Shown piece by piece: positions 1 to 7,902 of a stretch of 13,399 bases of DNA. The first letter of the stretch is position 1; each line of letters starts with the position of its first letter. The stretch lies in the NCBI GenBank assembly GCA_017405115.1, contig JAFRBA010000213.1:1-13399 (forward strand), written 5' to 3'. A program made the position numbers and the translations under genes. Under the pieces are notes generated by a model that was given only the letters and a program-made list of their open reading frames with translations, did no database searches and was not told the DNA's origin. The DNA is from Kiritimatiellia bacterium. GTDB lineage: Bacteria; Verrucomicrobiota; Kiritimatiellia; RFP12; UBA1067.

Positions 1-80
1 AATGCTTACGTTTTCTTGCGGAGGTAGTGTGTCATAGAGCGCTGTGACGACACGATTTTCACAAACCCGAAAGGACAAGT

Positions 81-96
81 AAGGAGGGACAAAATG
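81..96 (+). promoter_or_regulatory. Strong Shine-Dalgarno and ATG start, out of phase with the gene it precedes
   Basis: AAGGAGGG (81-88) lies 5 nt before an ATG at 94. Read from there, the peptide starts MHKFAKMVKKW, a typical basic signal-peptide n-region. It then enters the G tract at 125-136 and stops at TAG 142-144 after 16 residues. The only in-phase start of the long downstream frame before its hydrophobic core is GTG 123, which has no Shine-Dalgarno. I infer that 94 is the native start and that the tract length decides whether the protein is made. Confidence 0.8.
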
Positions 97-122
97 CATA
101 AGTTCGCAAAAATGGTAAAAAA

Positions 123-2021
123 GTGGGGGGGGGGGGTAATTTAGCAGCTCTCCTTGTGGCAACGAGCATGCTGGCCGGTTCGTCCGTGTTCGCAGACGTT
201 GCAGATGTCACGATAACGGCGTCTGGCACGAGACAGTTTTCGCCCGGCGACGAATATGGAAAGCTTAAAAACCAGGCTTCGGGCGAAGTGACTCTCACTT
301 CTTCTGGCGGCGCGGTGGAGGGGGATGCGATTTCCTTCACCAATTTCGATTCAGTGGCGAATGCCAATACGACATTCAGCGGAGGCTGGTGGAATTTCGG
401 GGTTCTCGCGGCGGACGTGGCGGTTACGAACTTTTTCGCGTATCCGTCCAGCGCCGGCGGGCGCACGACGACGCTCGACAACGGTGCAGTCGTCACGAAC
501 GTGGGTGCCGTGTATCTCGCTGGGTCTAGCGGCACGGACAACAAACTGGAGTTGAAAGGCGCCTCGTCAATGACCATGCGGCAGATGTTCTTCGGCAGTT
601 CGACTTCGGCGCAGCGGAGCAAGTGCGTCGTCTCCGGCGGATCGAGCCTTCACTGCCTTGGTCTGGTGTCGATGTCGGAGGCCAGTGCGCGTGACAGGGG
701 AAAGAATCTGTCAGGAAACGAATTCACGGTGTCGGGCGCAGGGACTCATTTGGAAATTGATGGGAACCTGAATCTTGGCCGATTGATTCCGGGGCAAAAC
801 GTCAATGCGTCATTGGGCGGAAATACCTTCGCCGTGACTGATGGCGCCGTCGCTGACCTGCATGCCTTGAACGTCGGCCTTGGCAACGTGCATGGAATGA
901 AGAACCGTGTTGTGTTCGGCCGTAACGCGCGCGTTACGATGACGGGGTTCGAGATGAATCCGAACAACTCCACGGTTGGCCCGCCAAACTATTTCGGATC
1001 CAACACGATTGAAATCGTAGACGGTGCGGTTGTCACGAACACGGGCAACTTCGGTTTTGGATACTATTACTTAGGCAGTCCGTCGCAGAACTTGTCTAAT
1101 GGCGGAAATTCGCTTCTGATATCAAATGCCACGTTCGTGACGAAGGGTGGGCTCATAAACAATGTCACCTATTTGTTTCGCGGCATCGAGTCGTCCGTCC
1201 GCCTTTCAGGCGCAGATGCAAAACTCGTACTGACGGGAGACCCCAAGATCTTCTCTACAGGCTACGACAATGTCTTCTCTGTCGAGAATGGGGCAAAGTT
1301 CACCTATCCGAACAACAACCAGACATATACACTGACATGCAGGAATATCACGTTTGCCGCGAGGAGCGGTGGCGTTCTTTCTCTGCCAAATGGATTCAGG
1401 ACCGGCGGCAACAACGGTGAAGGAACCGGGCATAGGCTTATCGCCGAGCATGGGGGAAAGATAACATGCAATGGCGCTCTGTACGTGGCTGGAACTGAGT
1501 GCCGCGCCGAAGTCGACGACGGGACGATCATGGCGAACGGCAACGACTTTATGATAGGGCAGTGTTCCACCACCGCAGGCTCGGGAACCAACTGCGTTCT
1601 TGAGATATCAGGTTCGCATCCGTACGTGTTTGCGGACTGGAATGTGCAGGTGCTCAATGGTTCCCGCATTGTCATAAACCTGCCGGCGACCGGCTACGAC
1701 GAAGGCTATGCCGTGAGCACCAACGCCGTTGTGATGAATGGCACTACGTCCACCAAGAGCATCTTATTCGACGACACTTCCAGCACGCTGGTGCTGAACG
1801 GGGCCGCAGAGATGCTTGAGCGCCATCGCGAGCTCAAGAAGAAGGCCGAATACGTGCTTCTCAGCGCAAGGAAATCCGTTCAGCTGTCCGACGAGAAGCT
1901 GGCGGCGCTCCAGGCGGCGCTGCCGCCCGAGATGTCGCTTTTCAAGCGTACCAAGAGCAACCGCAACGAGCTGGTGCTTTCGGTAAAGCCCAAGATTGGC
2001 ATTTCCATGATCTTCAGATAA
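123..2021 (+). CDS. Secreted repeat-rich surface protein A (first of two tandem paralogues), OFF by a G-tract frameshift
   Basis: The function is unknown. The continuous frame from GTG 123 encodes 632 residues, but the likely native start is ATG 94, which would give 641 or 642 residues with 10 or 13 G. The hydrophobic core and signal-peptidase site (GSSVFA before DVADVT) are intact. The mature part is rich in Gly, Ser, Thr, Asn and Val, and repeats a short motif of the type xxxGAxVTNxG (for example DNGAVVTNVG, VDGAVVTNTG), which suggests a right-handed beta-helix like those in autotransporter passengers or pectin lyases. No catalytic motif is visible. It aligns end to end with the next gene, including a GYDEGYA block and the tail LSVKPKIGISMIFR. 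It is probably exported and surface-exposed. It lies 16 bp before its paralogue, so both are probably co-transcribed. An early nonsense frame in the OFF state could also reduce downstream expression by polarity. Confidence 0.75.
   Translation: MGGGGNLAALLVATSMLAGSSVFADVADVTITASGTRQFSPGDEYGKLKNQASGEVTLTSSGGAVEGDAISFTNFDSVANANTTFSGGWWNFGVLAADVAVTNFFAYPSSAGGRTTTLDNGAVVTNVGAVYLAGSSGTDNKLELKGASSMTMRQMFFGSSTSAQRSKCVVSGGSSLHCLGLVSMSEASARDRGKNLSGNEFTVSGAGTHLEIDGNLNLGRLIPGQNVNASLGGNTFAVTDGAVADLHALNVGLGNVHGMKNRVVFGRNARVTMTGFEMNPNNSTVGPPNYFGSNTIEIVDGAVVTNTGNFGFGYYYLGSPSQNLSNGGNSLLISNATFVTKGGLINNVTYLFRGIESSVRLSGADAKLVLTGDPKIFSTGYDNVFSVENGAKFTYPNNNQTYTLTCRNITFAARSGGVLSLPNGFRTGGNNGEGTGHRLIAEHGGKITCNGALYVAGTECRAEVDDGTIMANGNDFMIGQCSTTAGSGTNCVLEISGSHPYVFADWNVQVLNGSRIVINLPATGYDEGYAVSTNAVVMNGTTSTKSILFDDTSSTLVLNGAAEMLERHRELKKKAEYVLLSARKSVQLSDEKLAALQAALPPEMSLFKRTKSNRNELVLSVKPKIGISMIFR
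125..136 (+). repeat. Homopolymeric tract of 12 G (candidate phase-variation switch)
   Basis: There are twelve consecutive G between the n-region and the hydrophobic core of the signal peptide of the first secreted protein. From the ATG at 94, 10 or 13 G give an uninterrupted frame, 11 G give an immediate TAA, and 12 G (this copy) give TAG at 142-144. Slipped-strand mispairing at poly-G of this length is the known on/off mechanism of contingency genes in Campylobacter and Neisseria. A homopolymer miscount in the assembly is the alternative. Confidence 0.85.
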
Positions 2022-2037
2022 ACAGAGGATTGAGAAG

Positions 2038-3921
2038 ATGAGTCATACGATGCGAATAGTGTGCGGAAGCGTACTTGCGGTCGCGGCGAACGCGGCCGCG
2101 TTCGCCGATTTCGTCGACGTTACGATATCGGAGTCCGGGACGACGCAGTTTGAGGCGGGCTCAAGCCACGGATTCATTCTGAACAACGCAAGCGGCGCGG
2201 TGACGCTCGAGTCGTCTGGCGGCTCCGTTGAGGCAGATGCGGTTTCCTTCACGAACTTCAATGCCGTCGCTAACGCAAATACGACGTTCAGCGGCGGCTG
2301 GTGGGATTTCGGTGTGCTCGCGGAGGACGTGGCGGTCACGAACTTCTTCGCGTATCCGTCCAGCGCGGGCGGGCGCACCACGACGCTCGACAACGGGGCG
2401 GTCGTGACGAACGTCGGTTGCGTGTTCCTTGCGGGCGCGAGCGGAACGGACAACACGCTGGAGCTGAAGGGCGGCTCGTCGATGACGGTTCGCAAGATGG
2501 TCTTCGGCGTGGCGCAGGGGCCGCAAAGGAGCAAGTGCGTCGTGACGAACGGCGCGTCGCTCCACTGCCTCGGGATGCTGACGATGAGCGAGGGGTCTGC
2601 GCGTGACAAGGAGACAAAGAAGACGGACAATTTGCTGACCGTTTCCGGTGAGGGGTCGAGCTTGGTGGTGGATGGAACCACCTATCTGGGGCGCGACCTC
2701 GGCTACAACTACAACGGCGGGCTTGGCGGCAGCACGCTGGAGGTGACGGACGGCGCGAGCGCGGACTTCAACGGCATCGTCATGTGCGACGCGGTAGTCC
2801 ACGGTCGGCTGAACCACGTGGTGTTCAGCAGGGGCGCGAAGGTGAACATGAAGTCATTCACGTGCGACTACCACTGGTCTTCCACCGCCAAGCCAAGCTC
2901 CAATCTTGTGGAGGTCCTCTCTGGCGCGGTCGTCACGAACACGGGCGCGTTGACGATGGGGTACAACGACAGCAACGCGAAGTCCCATGCCGGCAACAGC
3001 ATTGTGATATCCAACGCGACGCTTGTCACGAAGGCGGGAACGTGGGGGTCTTCCACGGGTTTCCTCGTGGCTCCGGACATGACCGCCCGTCTGTCCGGCG
3101 CGGACGCGAAGCTCGTGTTTACATCGGAGCCGGTCTTCATGTTCACGGAAGTGTCTAAGGGGACCTTCATCGTCGAGAACCACGCGATCTTCAACTGGCC
3201 GAGCGGACAGCCCTATTTCGGCATGAACGGCAATCTCATAGGGAAGAAGTTCATTGTCAGGGACGGTGCCAAGGTGACCGTTCCAAATGGATTCAAGACT
3301 TGTTCGTCGGGACATTCCGGTTCCAACAACGTGATAGTGGTGGAACGCGACGGGTGGCTTGCCGGCAGCGGCGTGATAGCGATTGCAGGAAAGAACTGCA
3401 CGATGGAAGTCGTGGACGGCAAGGTGACGCTGGGGTATTACCTGTATGTCGGGCATAATGGCGATAGCGCGAACAACAACGGCACCAATGGTTTGCTGCG
3501 CGTTGCGGGAACGCATCCAAGCATTCGCCCCTCGTGGCGTTCGTCCGTCAGAAATGGGTCGAAGATACGGATAGAACTCCCTGAGTCCGGATACGACGAA
3601 GGCTACGCAAACAGTACCAATGCGGTTGTCTACGTTATCGCGAATGGAGAGGGGTTCTACTTCGACGCCAGCAGTTCGCTGGAGCTTACGGGCGCGGAAG
3701 CCATGCTGGAATACCATCGTGCCCACAACAAGAAGAAGTCCGAATACTATCTTATGGGCGACGGGACGCCGGCAAGCTACATCCTTTCCGATGAGAAGAT
3801 GGCGGAGGTGCAGGCGACTTTGCCGGACGGGATGACGCTCTGCCGCAAGACTGCGGGCAACAGGGAGCATCTGATCTTGTCCGTAAAGCCGAAGTGGGGC
3901 ATGTCCATTCTCTTCAGGTAA
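2038..3921 (+). CDS. Secreted repeat-rich surface protein B (second tandem paralogue)
   Basis: This is a 627-residue protein of unknown function. The start at ATG 2038 follows AGAGGA and GAGAAG purines and gives a complete signal peptide (residues 1-23, ending AFA before DFVDVT). Unlike its upstream paralogue it has no homopolymer tract, so it should be expressed constitutively. The mature part again shows recurring DGA/NGA-xVTN beta-strand turns, a conserved N-terminal block (TTFSGGWWDFGV), many Asn/Gly/Ser residues and the tail LSVKPKWGMSILFR. A beta-solenoid fold and surface location are inferred. A 56-bp stretch (2341-2396) differs from the paralogue at only 3 positions, all synonymous, suggesting gene conversion or strong constraint. 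The leader differs from that of the upstream paralogue and instead resembles the leader of the downstream gene. Confidence 0.85.
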   Translation: MSHTMRIVCGSVLAVAANAAAFADFVDVTISESGTTQFEAGSSHGFILNNASGAVTLESSGGSVEADAVSFTNFNAVANANTTFSGGWWDFGVLAEDVAVTNFFAYPSSAGGRTTTLDNGAVVTNVGCVFLAGASGTDNTLELKGGSSMTVRKMVFGVAQGPQRSKCVVTNGASLHCLGMLTMSEGSARDKETKKTDNLLTVSGEGSSLVVDGTTYLGRDLGYNYNGGLGGSTLEVTDGASADFNGIVMCDAVVHGRLNHVVFSRGAKVNMKSFTCDYHWSSTAKPSSNLVEVLSGAVVTNTGALTMGYNDSNAKSHAGNSIVISNATLVTKAGTWGSSTGFLVAPDMTARLSGADAKLVFTSEPVFMFTEVSKGTFIVENHAIFNWPSGQPYFGMNGNLIGKKFIVRDGAKVTVPNGFKTCSSGHSGSNNVIVVERDGWLAGSGVIAIAGKNCTMEVVDGKVTLGYYLYVGHNGDSANNNGTNGLLRVAGTHPSIRPSWRSSVRNGSKIRIELPESGYDEGYANSTNAVVYVIANGEGFYFDASSSLELTGAEAMLEYHRAHNKKKSEYYLMGDGTPASYILSDEKMAEVQATLPDGMTLCRKTAGNREHLILSVKPKWGMSILFR

Positions 3922-3935
3922 AAAAGGAACGAAAG

Positions 3936-6900
3936 GTGAATCAGACGATGCGAACGATGTGCGGAACCGTGCTTGCGGTCGCAGCGAGCGCGGCACTTTA
4001 TGCGGCTGACATGCCGGCTGTCGGGCGGCTGGCGGACGACGCGGCGATTTCGGTGGACGGCCGCCTTGACGAGTCCGCATGGGCGGCGGCGGAGTGGCAC
4101 GGGCAGTTCGTGCGGCTCGCCAACTCGGTCAAGGACCGCGCCGTGGGGGCCCAGACGCGTTTCGCGATCCTCTGCGACGCGAAGACGCTGTACGTCGCCG
4201 TCAAGTGCGACGAGCCCGACATGGCGGCGCTCAAGGCGAGGAACCCGTCTGCGCTGTACACATGCGACCAGGTGGAGCTCTTCCTCTGCCCGCGCGGCGA
4301 CGGCTTCGACTTCTACCAGTTCGCAATCGCGTACGACCCGCGCAACGGCGCAGCCACGCGTTACGCATCGGAAGGCGGCACGATAACGCCCGACCCGTAC
4401 GGGCCAGACTGGAAGTTCGAGCGAGGAGTGTTCGACGGAGGCTGGTGCGTGGAGATCGCGATTCCGTTCTCGTCGCTGTACATGACGCGCAACGAGCAGT
4501 GGCGCGACGAGTGGCGCGTGAACGTGGTGCGCGACAGGAAAGCGGGCGGCAAAACCGAATGGACCACGTGGAGCCCGCTGAAGACCAGTTTCCTGGAGCC
4601 GAACAACTTCAACCGCATGAAGGGCTTCCCGAAGCGCCTGGCGGCGGACGACGTCGGCATCACGGACGCGGTCGCCGACATCTCGGGGCGCAGGGACGGG
4701 GCGCTCGCGGGGACGCTGTCGTTCGCGGCGTACGTCGCGGAGGGCGGCGAGTACGAGGCGTCCTCGCAGTTCTCGCCGCCGACGACGGTGGCGCTCAAGG
4801 TCGGCGCGAACACCGTGCGCGTGCCGTGCGCCTTCCCGGGCAACGGGCGGCACAAGACGCGTGTCGAGCTGAAGCGCAAGGCGACGGGCGAGACGTATGC
4901 GCGCACGTACCCTGTCGTCGTGGACTTCGAGGAGATACGCCTCGGGCTGACGCAGCCGGAGTACCGCAACAACTTCTATCCCGGGCAGGACGCAAGCCGC
5001 GTGAAGGGGCGCGTGATGGCGGCGGTCGATGGCGAGGCGTTGGTGACGCTGGAGGGGCCGGGTTTCCCGAAACGCGAGGCGCGGCTGCCGCAGGGCGGGG
5101 GTGAAATAGACTTCGACACGACGGGCTTCCAGGACGGCACGGCGGTGCTGACGGTTTCCGCCGGCGGAGCGAAGAAGGAGTTCAAGATCAGGAAGCTCGC
5201 GAAGACCGGCCACCGCATGTCGTGGATATCCAGGGGGTGTCTTGTGGTTGACGGCAAGCCGGTTCTCCGGCGCGGAATATACGCGACCGGATACATGGGC
5301 GGCAAGGCGTTCGCGGAGAAGTTCGCCGCCGACAAGCGGCTCTACCTGACGCCGGAGGTGAACGTCGGCGGGTCGTTCGAGCCGTTCCGCGTGATAAAGA
5401 CGCTGGAGACGCGGGAGGCGCGCAAGGACGTGATGCCGTGCAAGGAGTACTTCGACAAGATCGACGCGATGATCGAGAAGTCGAAGGACAGGGACTTCGC
5501 CTACTGGTACATCTCCGACGAGCCGGAGTGCCGCGGCCTCTCGCCCGTTTACCTCAAGCACATATACGAGCACGTGAAGGAGAAGGACCCCTACCATGTG
5601 ATCCTGACGGCGTCGCGCGGCGGCAGGACGTACGTCGACTGCGCGGACTGGTTCGAGACGCACCCATACCTCAATGCGCACGACGACGGGCGCGGCAACC
5701 GCGTCCTCGACAACCCGCCGAACAGGATCGGAGCGTACCTCGACGCGTTCGGCGTGTGGGACAGGCCCGACAAGTGCGTTGGCTTCCTGCCGACGATGTT
5801 CGCGTACAGGGGCAAGAGCATCCTCAACGACTACGCGACCTTCCCGGAGTACGTGTGCCACGTGTGGGCGGCGATGCTGCGCGGCGGCAAGACGCTGTGG
5901 CCCTACGCATACCACGACATGGGCGACAGGGCGTCTCTGTACGAGGGCAACCGCTACGTGAACTCGACGTTCGCTGCGCTCGACGAGTTCATCCTCAATG
6001 GGCGGCGCACCACGCTCATCAAGACACCTGAGGCCGAATGCGCGCGCTGGGACCTCGAAAGCGGCGAGTCGATGTTCGCGCTTGCGAACTTCACGAACAG
6101 GCGGCTGGAGCTGGCCATCCCGAAGGGCCTTGAAGGCCGCAAGTGGCGTCCGTTCCGCGGACAGCGGGCGAAGGGGGGCGTGCTGGAGCCTTACGAAGTC
6201 GTGGTAGGCACCACGGACGTTCGCGACGAGGGGCTGGAGACATACGCCGAGACCAAGGCGCTTGTCGACAAGCTGGAATACGAGCGCACGCACCGCGACA
6301 ACCAGATGCTGGAGAAGTACCTCGAGCTCGGGGTCGCCTCGTCGAACGCGCGTGGCGGGTTCTACAAGCTGGTGGACGGCACGCGCGACGTCATCGGATG
6401 GAGCGCCAAGGCGAAGGACCCGTGGATCGAGTTTTCGTTCGCCGATAGGCCAGCGAGGTTCTCACGTCTGATAGTCTACGGCAGCGGGCTGGCTAACATG
6501 AAGGTCTCGGTTCGCAAGGGCGGCGAGTGGAAGGACCTTGAGGCGAAGTCGGAGAAGAGTGGGAAGTACGTGCGCGAACTGGACTTCGGAGAGGTTTGCA
6601 CCACGGTCAAGATGCGGATATCGTTCCCGTCCGGGAAGGGCGTTTCCGACGTGGAGCTGTACGAGGTCGAGCTTCCCCGTGTCCCCGGCGGTTCGGCAGA
6701 TCCCGTCAATGCGAATCGCCGCGACTCCGCGTCTCCGCACGAGGCGGTCGACGCGCTGTGGAGTTTTGACGCGCGCAACGCAAAGTGGGCGGGCGCGGGC
6801 TATTCCGGAGGCATGTGGTACGGCGGCGACGCGAAGCCCGGCGTGACCCCGCGCGACGACGGCGGGTTCACGGTCCACGGACGCGTGACGCATGCGGTTC

Positions 6901-7496
6901 GCCTCGATCCGGCGTATCCGTGGGTCGAGCTGGAAGTAGACGCCTTCCACGAGAAGAACACCAACGCGTACCACGCGTGGTGGCTGAGGCTTCATAGCGG
7001 CGGCGTGGCTCTTGCCGGTACCGTGACAAACCCGCAGGCGGGGCTTTACGTGGCGCGCCTTCCCAAGATGGACAAGGCGAAGACTGACTACGTTAAGTTC
7101 GACGACTACAACTTCGACATTGGCGTGAAGCGGCTGCGGTGCGTGAAGCGCCCGGCGGACTTCGTCGTAGCGGAGGCTGCGGGCGGGGCGTCCGCGATAG
7201 CGCCCGGCGGCGTCCTTGAAGTCGCATTGGAACTTGCCGAGCCCTGCGAGGACGTCACGGCCACGCTGCTCATCGACCATGGCACCGGCTCTGGGTTCGT
7301 TGCCTTCCCGGTAAACGGCACGAACGCGATAGAGCTGAAGATGGCGGACGCGACCGGGCGCAGATGGAAGGCGTCGATCCCCGTCAAGACATGCGGCAAG
7401 GCGGGTGCGCGCCGCGTGTACGTCAAGTGCATCGTCCTCGGCGGTGCGCTCAAGACTCCTCTCTTTACGACAGTCAACCAGCCGTTCCAAGGGTAG
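3936..7496 (+). CDS. Secreted CBM9-like / TIM-barrel / discoidin-like multidomain protein (putative glycan-active)
   Basis: This is a 1186-residue protein starting at GTG 3936. AAGGAA lies 6 nt upstream, and the GTG aligns with the ATG of the previous gene's nearly identical leader. Residues 1-23 are a signal peptide. Residues about 28-225 resemble the family-9-like carbohydrate-binding (DOMON-type) domain, with ISVDGRLDESAW, YVAVKCDEPD, VELFLCPRGD and WCVEIAIPFSSL. Residues about 230-420 are probably beta-sandwich. About 430-715 resembles a glycosidase TIM barrel, beginning VDGKPVLRRGIYATGY and carrying YWYISDEPE. The acidic residues D528, E529 and E531 are the best candidates for catalysis. 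Residues about 800-915 look like a discoidin (F5/8 C) domain (WIEFSFADRPARFSRLIVYG). About 930-1186 is an unassigned beta-rich region. A role in binding and possibly cleaving host or plant glycans outside the cytoplasm is inferred; a catalytically dead binding protein is possible. Confidence 0.85.
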   Translation: MNQTMRTMCGTVLAVAASAALYAADMPAVGRLADDAAISVDGRLDESAWAAAEWHGQFVRLANSVKDRAVGAQTRFAILCDAKTLYVAVKCDEPDMAALKARNPSALYTCDQVELFLCPRGDGFDFYQFAIAYDPRNGAATRYASEGGTITPDPYGPDWKFERGVFDGGWCVEIAIPFSSLYMTRNEQWRDEWRVNVVRDRKAGGKTEWTTWSPLKTSFLEPNNFNRMKGFPKRLAADDVGITDAVADISGRRDGALAGTLSFAAYVAEGGEYEASSQFSPPTTVALKVGANTVRVPCAFPGNGRHKTRVELKRKATGETYARTYPVVVDFEEIRLGLTQPEYRNNFYPGQDASRVKGRVMAAVDGEALVTLEGPGFPKREARLPQGGGEIDFDTTGFQDGTAVLTVSAGGAKKEFKIRKLAKTGHRMSWISRGCLVVDGKPVLRRGIYATGYMGGKAFAEKFAADKRLYLTPEVNVGGSFEPFRVIKTLETREARKDVMPCKEYFDKIDAMIEKSKDRDFAYWYISDEPECRGLSPVYLKHIYEHVKEKDPYHVILTASRGGRTYVDCADWFETHPYLNAHDDGRGNRVLDNPPNRIGAYLDAFGVWDRPDKCVGFLPTMFAYRGKSILNDYATFPEYVCHVWAAMLRGGKTLWPYAYHDMGDRASLYEGNRYVNSTFAALDEFILNGRRTTLIKTPEAECARWDLESGESMFALANFTNRRLELAIPKGLEGRKWRPFRGQRAKGGVLEPYEVVVGTTDVRDEGLETYAETKALVDKLEYERTHRDNQMLEKYLELGVASSNARGGFYKLVDGTRDVIGWSAKAKDPWIEFSFADRPARFSRLIVYGSGLANMKVSVRKGGEWKDLEAKSEKSGKYVRELDFGEVCTTVKMRISFPSGKGVSDVELYEVELPRVPGGSADPVNANRRDSASPHEAVDALWSFDARNAKWAGAGYSGGMWYGGDAKPGVTPRDDGGFTVHGRVTHAVRLDPAYPWVELEVDAFHEKNTNAYHAWWLRLHSGGVALAGTVTNPQAGLYVARLPKMDKAKTDYVKFDDYNFDIGVKRLRCVKRPADFVVAEAAGGASAIAPGGVLEVALELAEPCEDVTATLLIDHGTGSGFVAFPVNGTNAIELKMADATGRRWKASIPVKTCGKAGARRVYVKCIVLGGALKTPLFTTVNQPFQG

Positions 7497-7679
7497 CGCC
7501 ACCCCGATAGACCCTTGCCGCCGTCCCAGGTTGAGTAAGTCTGTAATTCTAAAATCGCACTTTTGGGAGGGCGCTACGCGGTCCACGAAAGTTTTACCAC
7601 TTCACTTGCCCTGAGCGTCATCTTCCAAGAGCGGAACGGTCTTGAGCCGTGCCACCCAGTGTGCTTGCGTCCGACTATC

Positions 7680-7742
7680 CAAGAGCAGCACTAACCACTA
7701 GCGACTAGCCGCCAGCGACTAACCAAGATCGTTCTGCTCTTG
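7680..7742. repeat. 63-bp hairpin element with 9-bp terminal inverted repeats and internal CGACTA repeats
   Basis: CAAGAGCAG (7680-7688) is the exact reverse complement of CTGCTCTTG (7734-7742), with two further pairs after one mismatch. The 45-nt interior holds short direct repeats (AGCGACTAGCC and AGCGACTAACC, plus CACTAGCGACTA). The structure looks like a small non-autonomous mobile or REP/BIME-like element. It has no poly-T tail, so a simple terminator is unlikely. Confidence 0.6.
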
Positions 7743-7775
7743 ATGAAGCAAATGAATGGCCAAAGAGGAGTTAAG

Positions 7776-7823
7776 ATGTTCGTGGCCGCGCGTAGCGCTC
7801 TTGCCTCGACAGCCTTTTCCTAA
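7776..7823 (+). other. Possible 15-residue peptide frame with a strong ribosome-binding site
   Basis: AGAGGAG (7764-7770) lies 5 nt before an ATG opening the frame MFVAARSALASTAFS, which ends at TAA 7821-7823, just 28 bp before the promoter at 7852. It could be a leader peptide, the start of a lost gene, or chance. No family is recognised. Confidence 0.2.
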
Positions 7824-7851
7824 AGTGGGAATGTTCCAGGCGGGGCGGCCA

Positions 7852-7880
7852 TTGACATCTGTTAACCAATAGGTTATACT
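7852..7880 (+). promoter_or_regulatory. Near-consensus sigma70 promoter
   Basis: TTGACA (7852-7857), a 17-bp spacer and TATACT (7875-7880) match the bacterial housekeeping consensus at 11 of 12 positions with optimal spacing. Transcription would start near 7887 and read toward the XRE regulator at 8183. It is the best promoter in the window and is overlapped by an inverted repeat, consistent with repression. Confidence 0.85.
7863..7876. promoter_or_regulatory. Inverted-repeat operator TAACC-AATA-GGTTA inside the promoter
   Basis: Perfect 5-bp arms (7863-7867 and 7872-7876) separated by AATA fill the spacer and touch the -10 box, so a bound dimer would block RNA polymerase. AACC/GGTT half-sites are known for antitoxin autorepressors such as MqsA (AACCT...AGGTT). 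The likely ligand here is the XRE protein encoded downstream at 8183; this is inference. Confidence 0.65.
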
Positions 7881-7902
7881 ACACAGTGTTGTTTGGAGCA
7901 TC

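Larger units (their letters stand above)
7497..7851. other. Gene-poor intergenic region after the secreted-protein cluster
   Basis: No convincing gene is present. A weak stem (ACGG/CCGT around 7637-7650, no T-run) follows the cluster, so I do not call a terminator. The stretch TCCAAGAGC occurs twice (7624-7632 and 7678-7686), the second copy forming part of the 63-bp hairpin element. A very short open frame at 7776-7823 is listed separately. Confidence 0.6.

Noticed and set aside
1..60. Promoter for the secreted-protein cluster
   Set aside because: TTGCGG near 16 and CATAGA near 33 are only 11 bp apart; no -35/-10 pair of correct spacing was found, and the true promoter may lie left of the window.
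2854..4080. 408-codon open frame on the - strand
   Set aside because: It is a shadow of secreted protein B and the start of gene 3, Arg/His/Pro-rich, with no recognisable motif.
3777..6293. 838-codon open frame on the - strand
   Set aside because: It lies antisense to the CBM9/TIM-barrel gene, is dominated by Arg, Val, Ala and His as expected for the complement of a GC-biased gene, has no start signals and shows no domain.
6462..7586. 374-codon open frame on the - strand
   Set aside because: It is antisense to the 3' part of the CBM9/TIM-barrel gene, with composition typical of a shadow frame.
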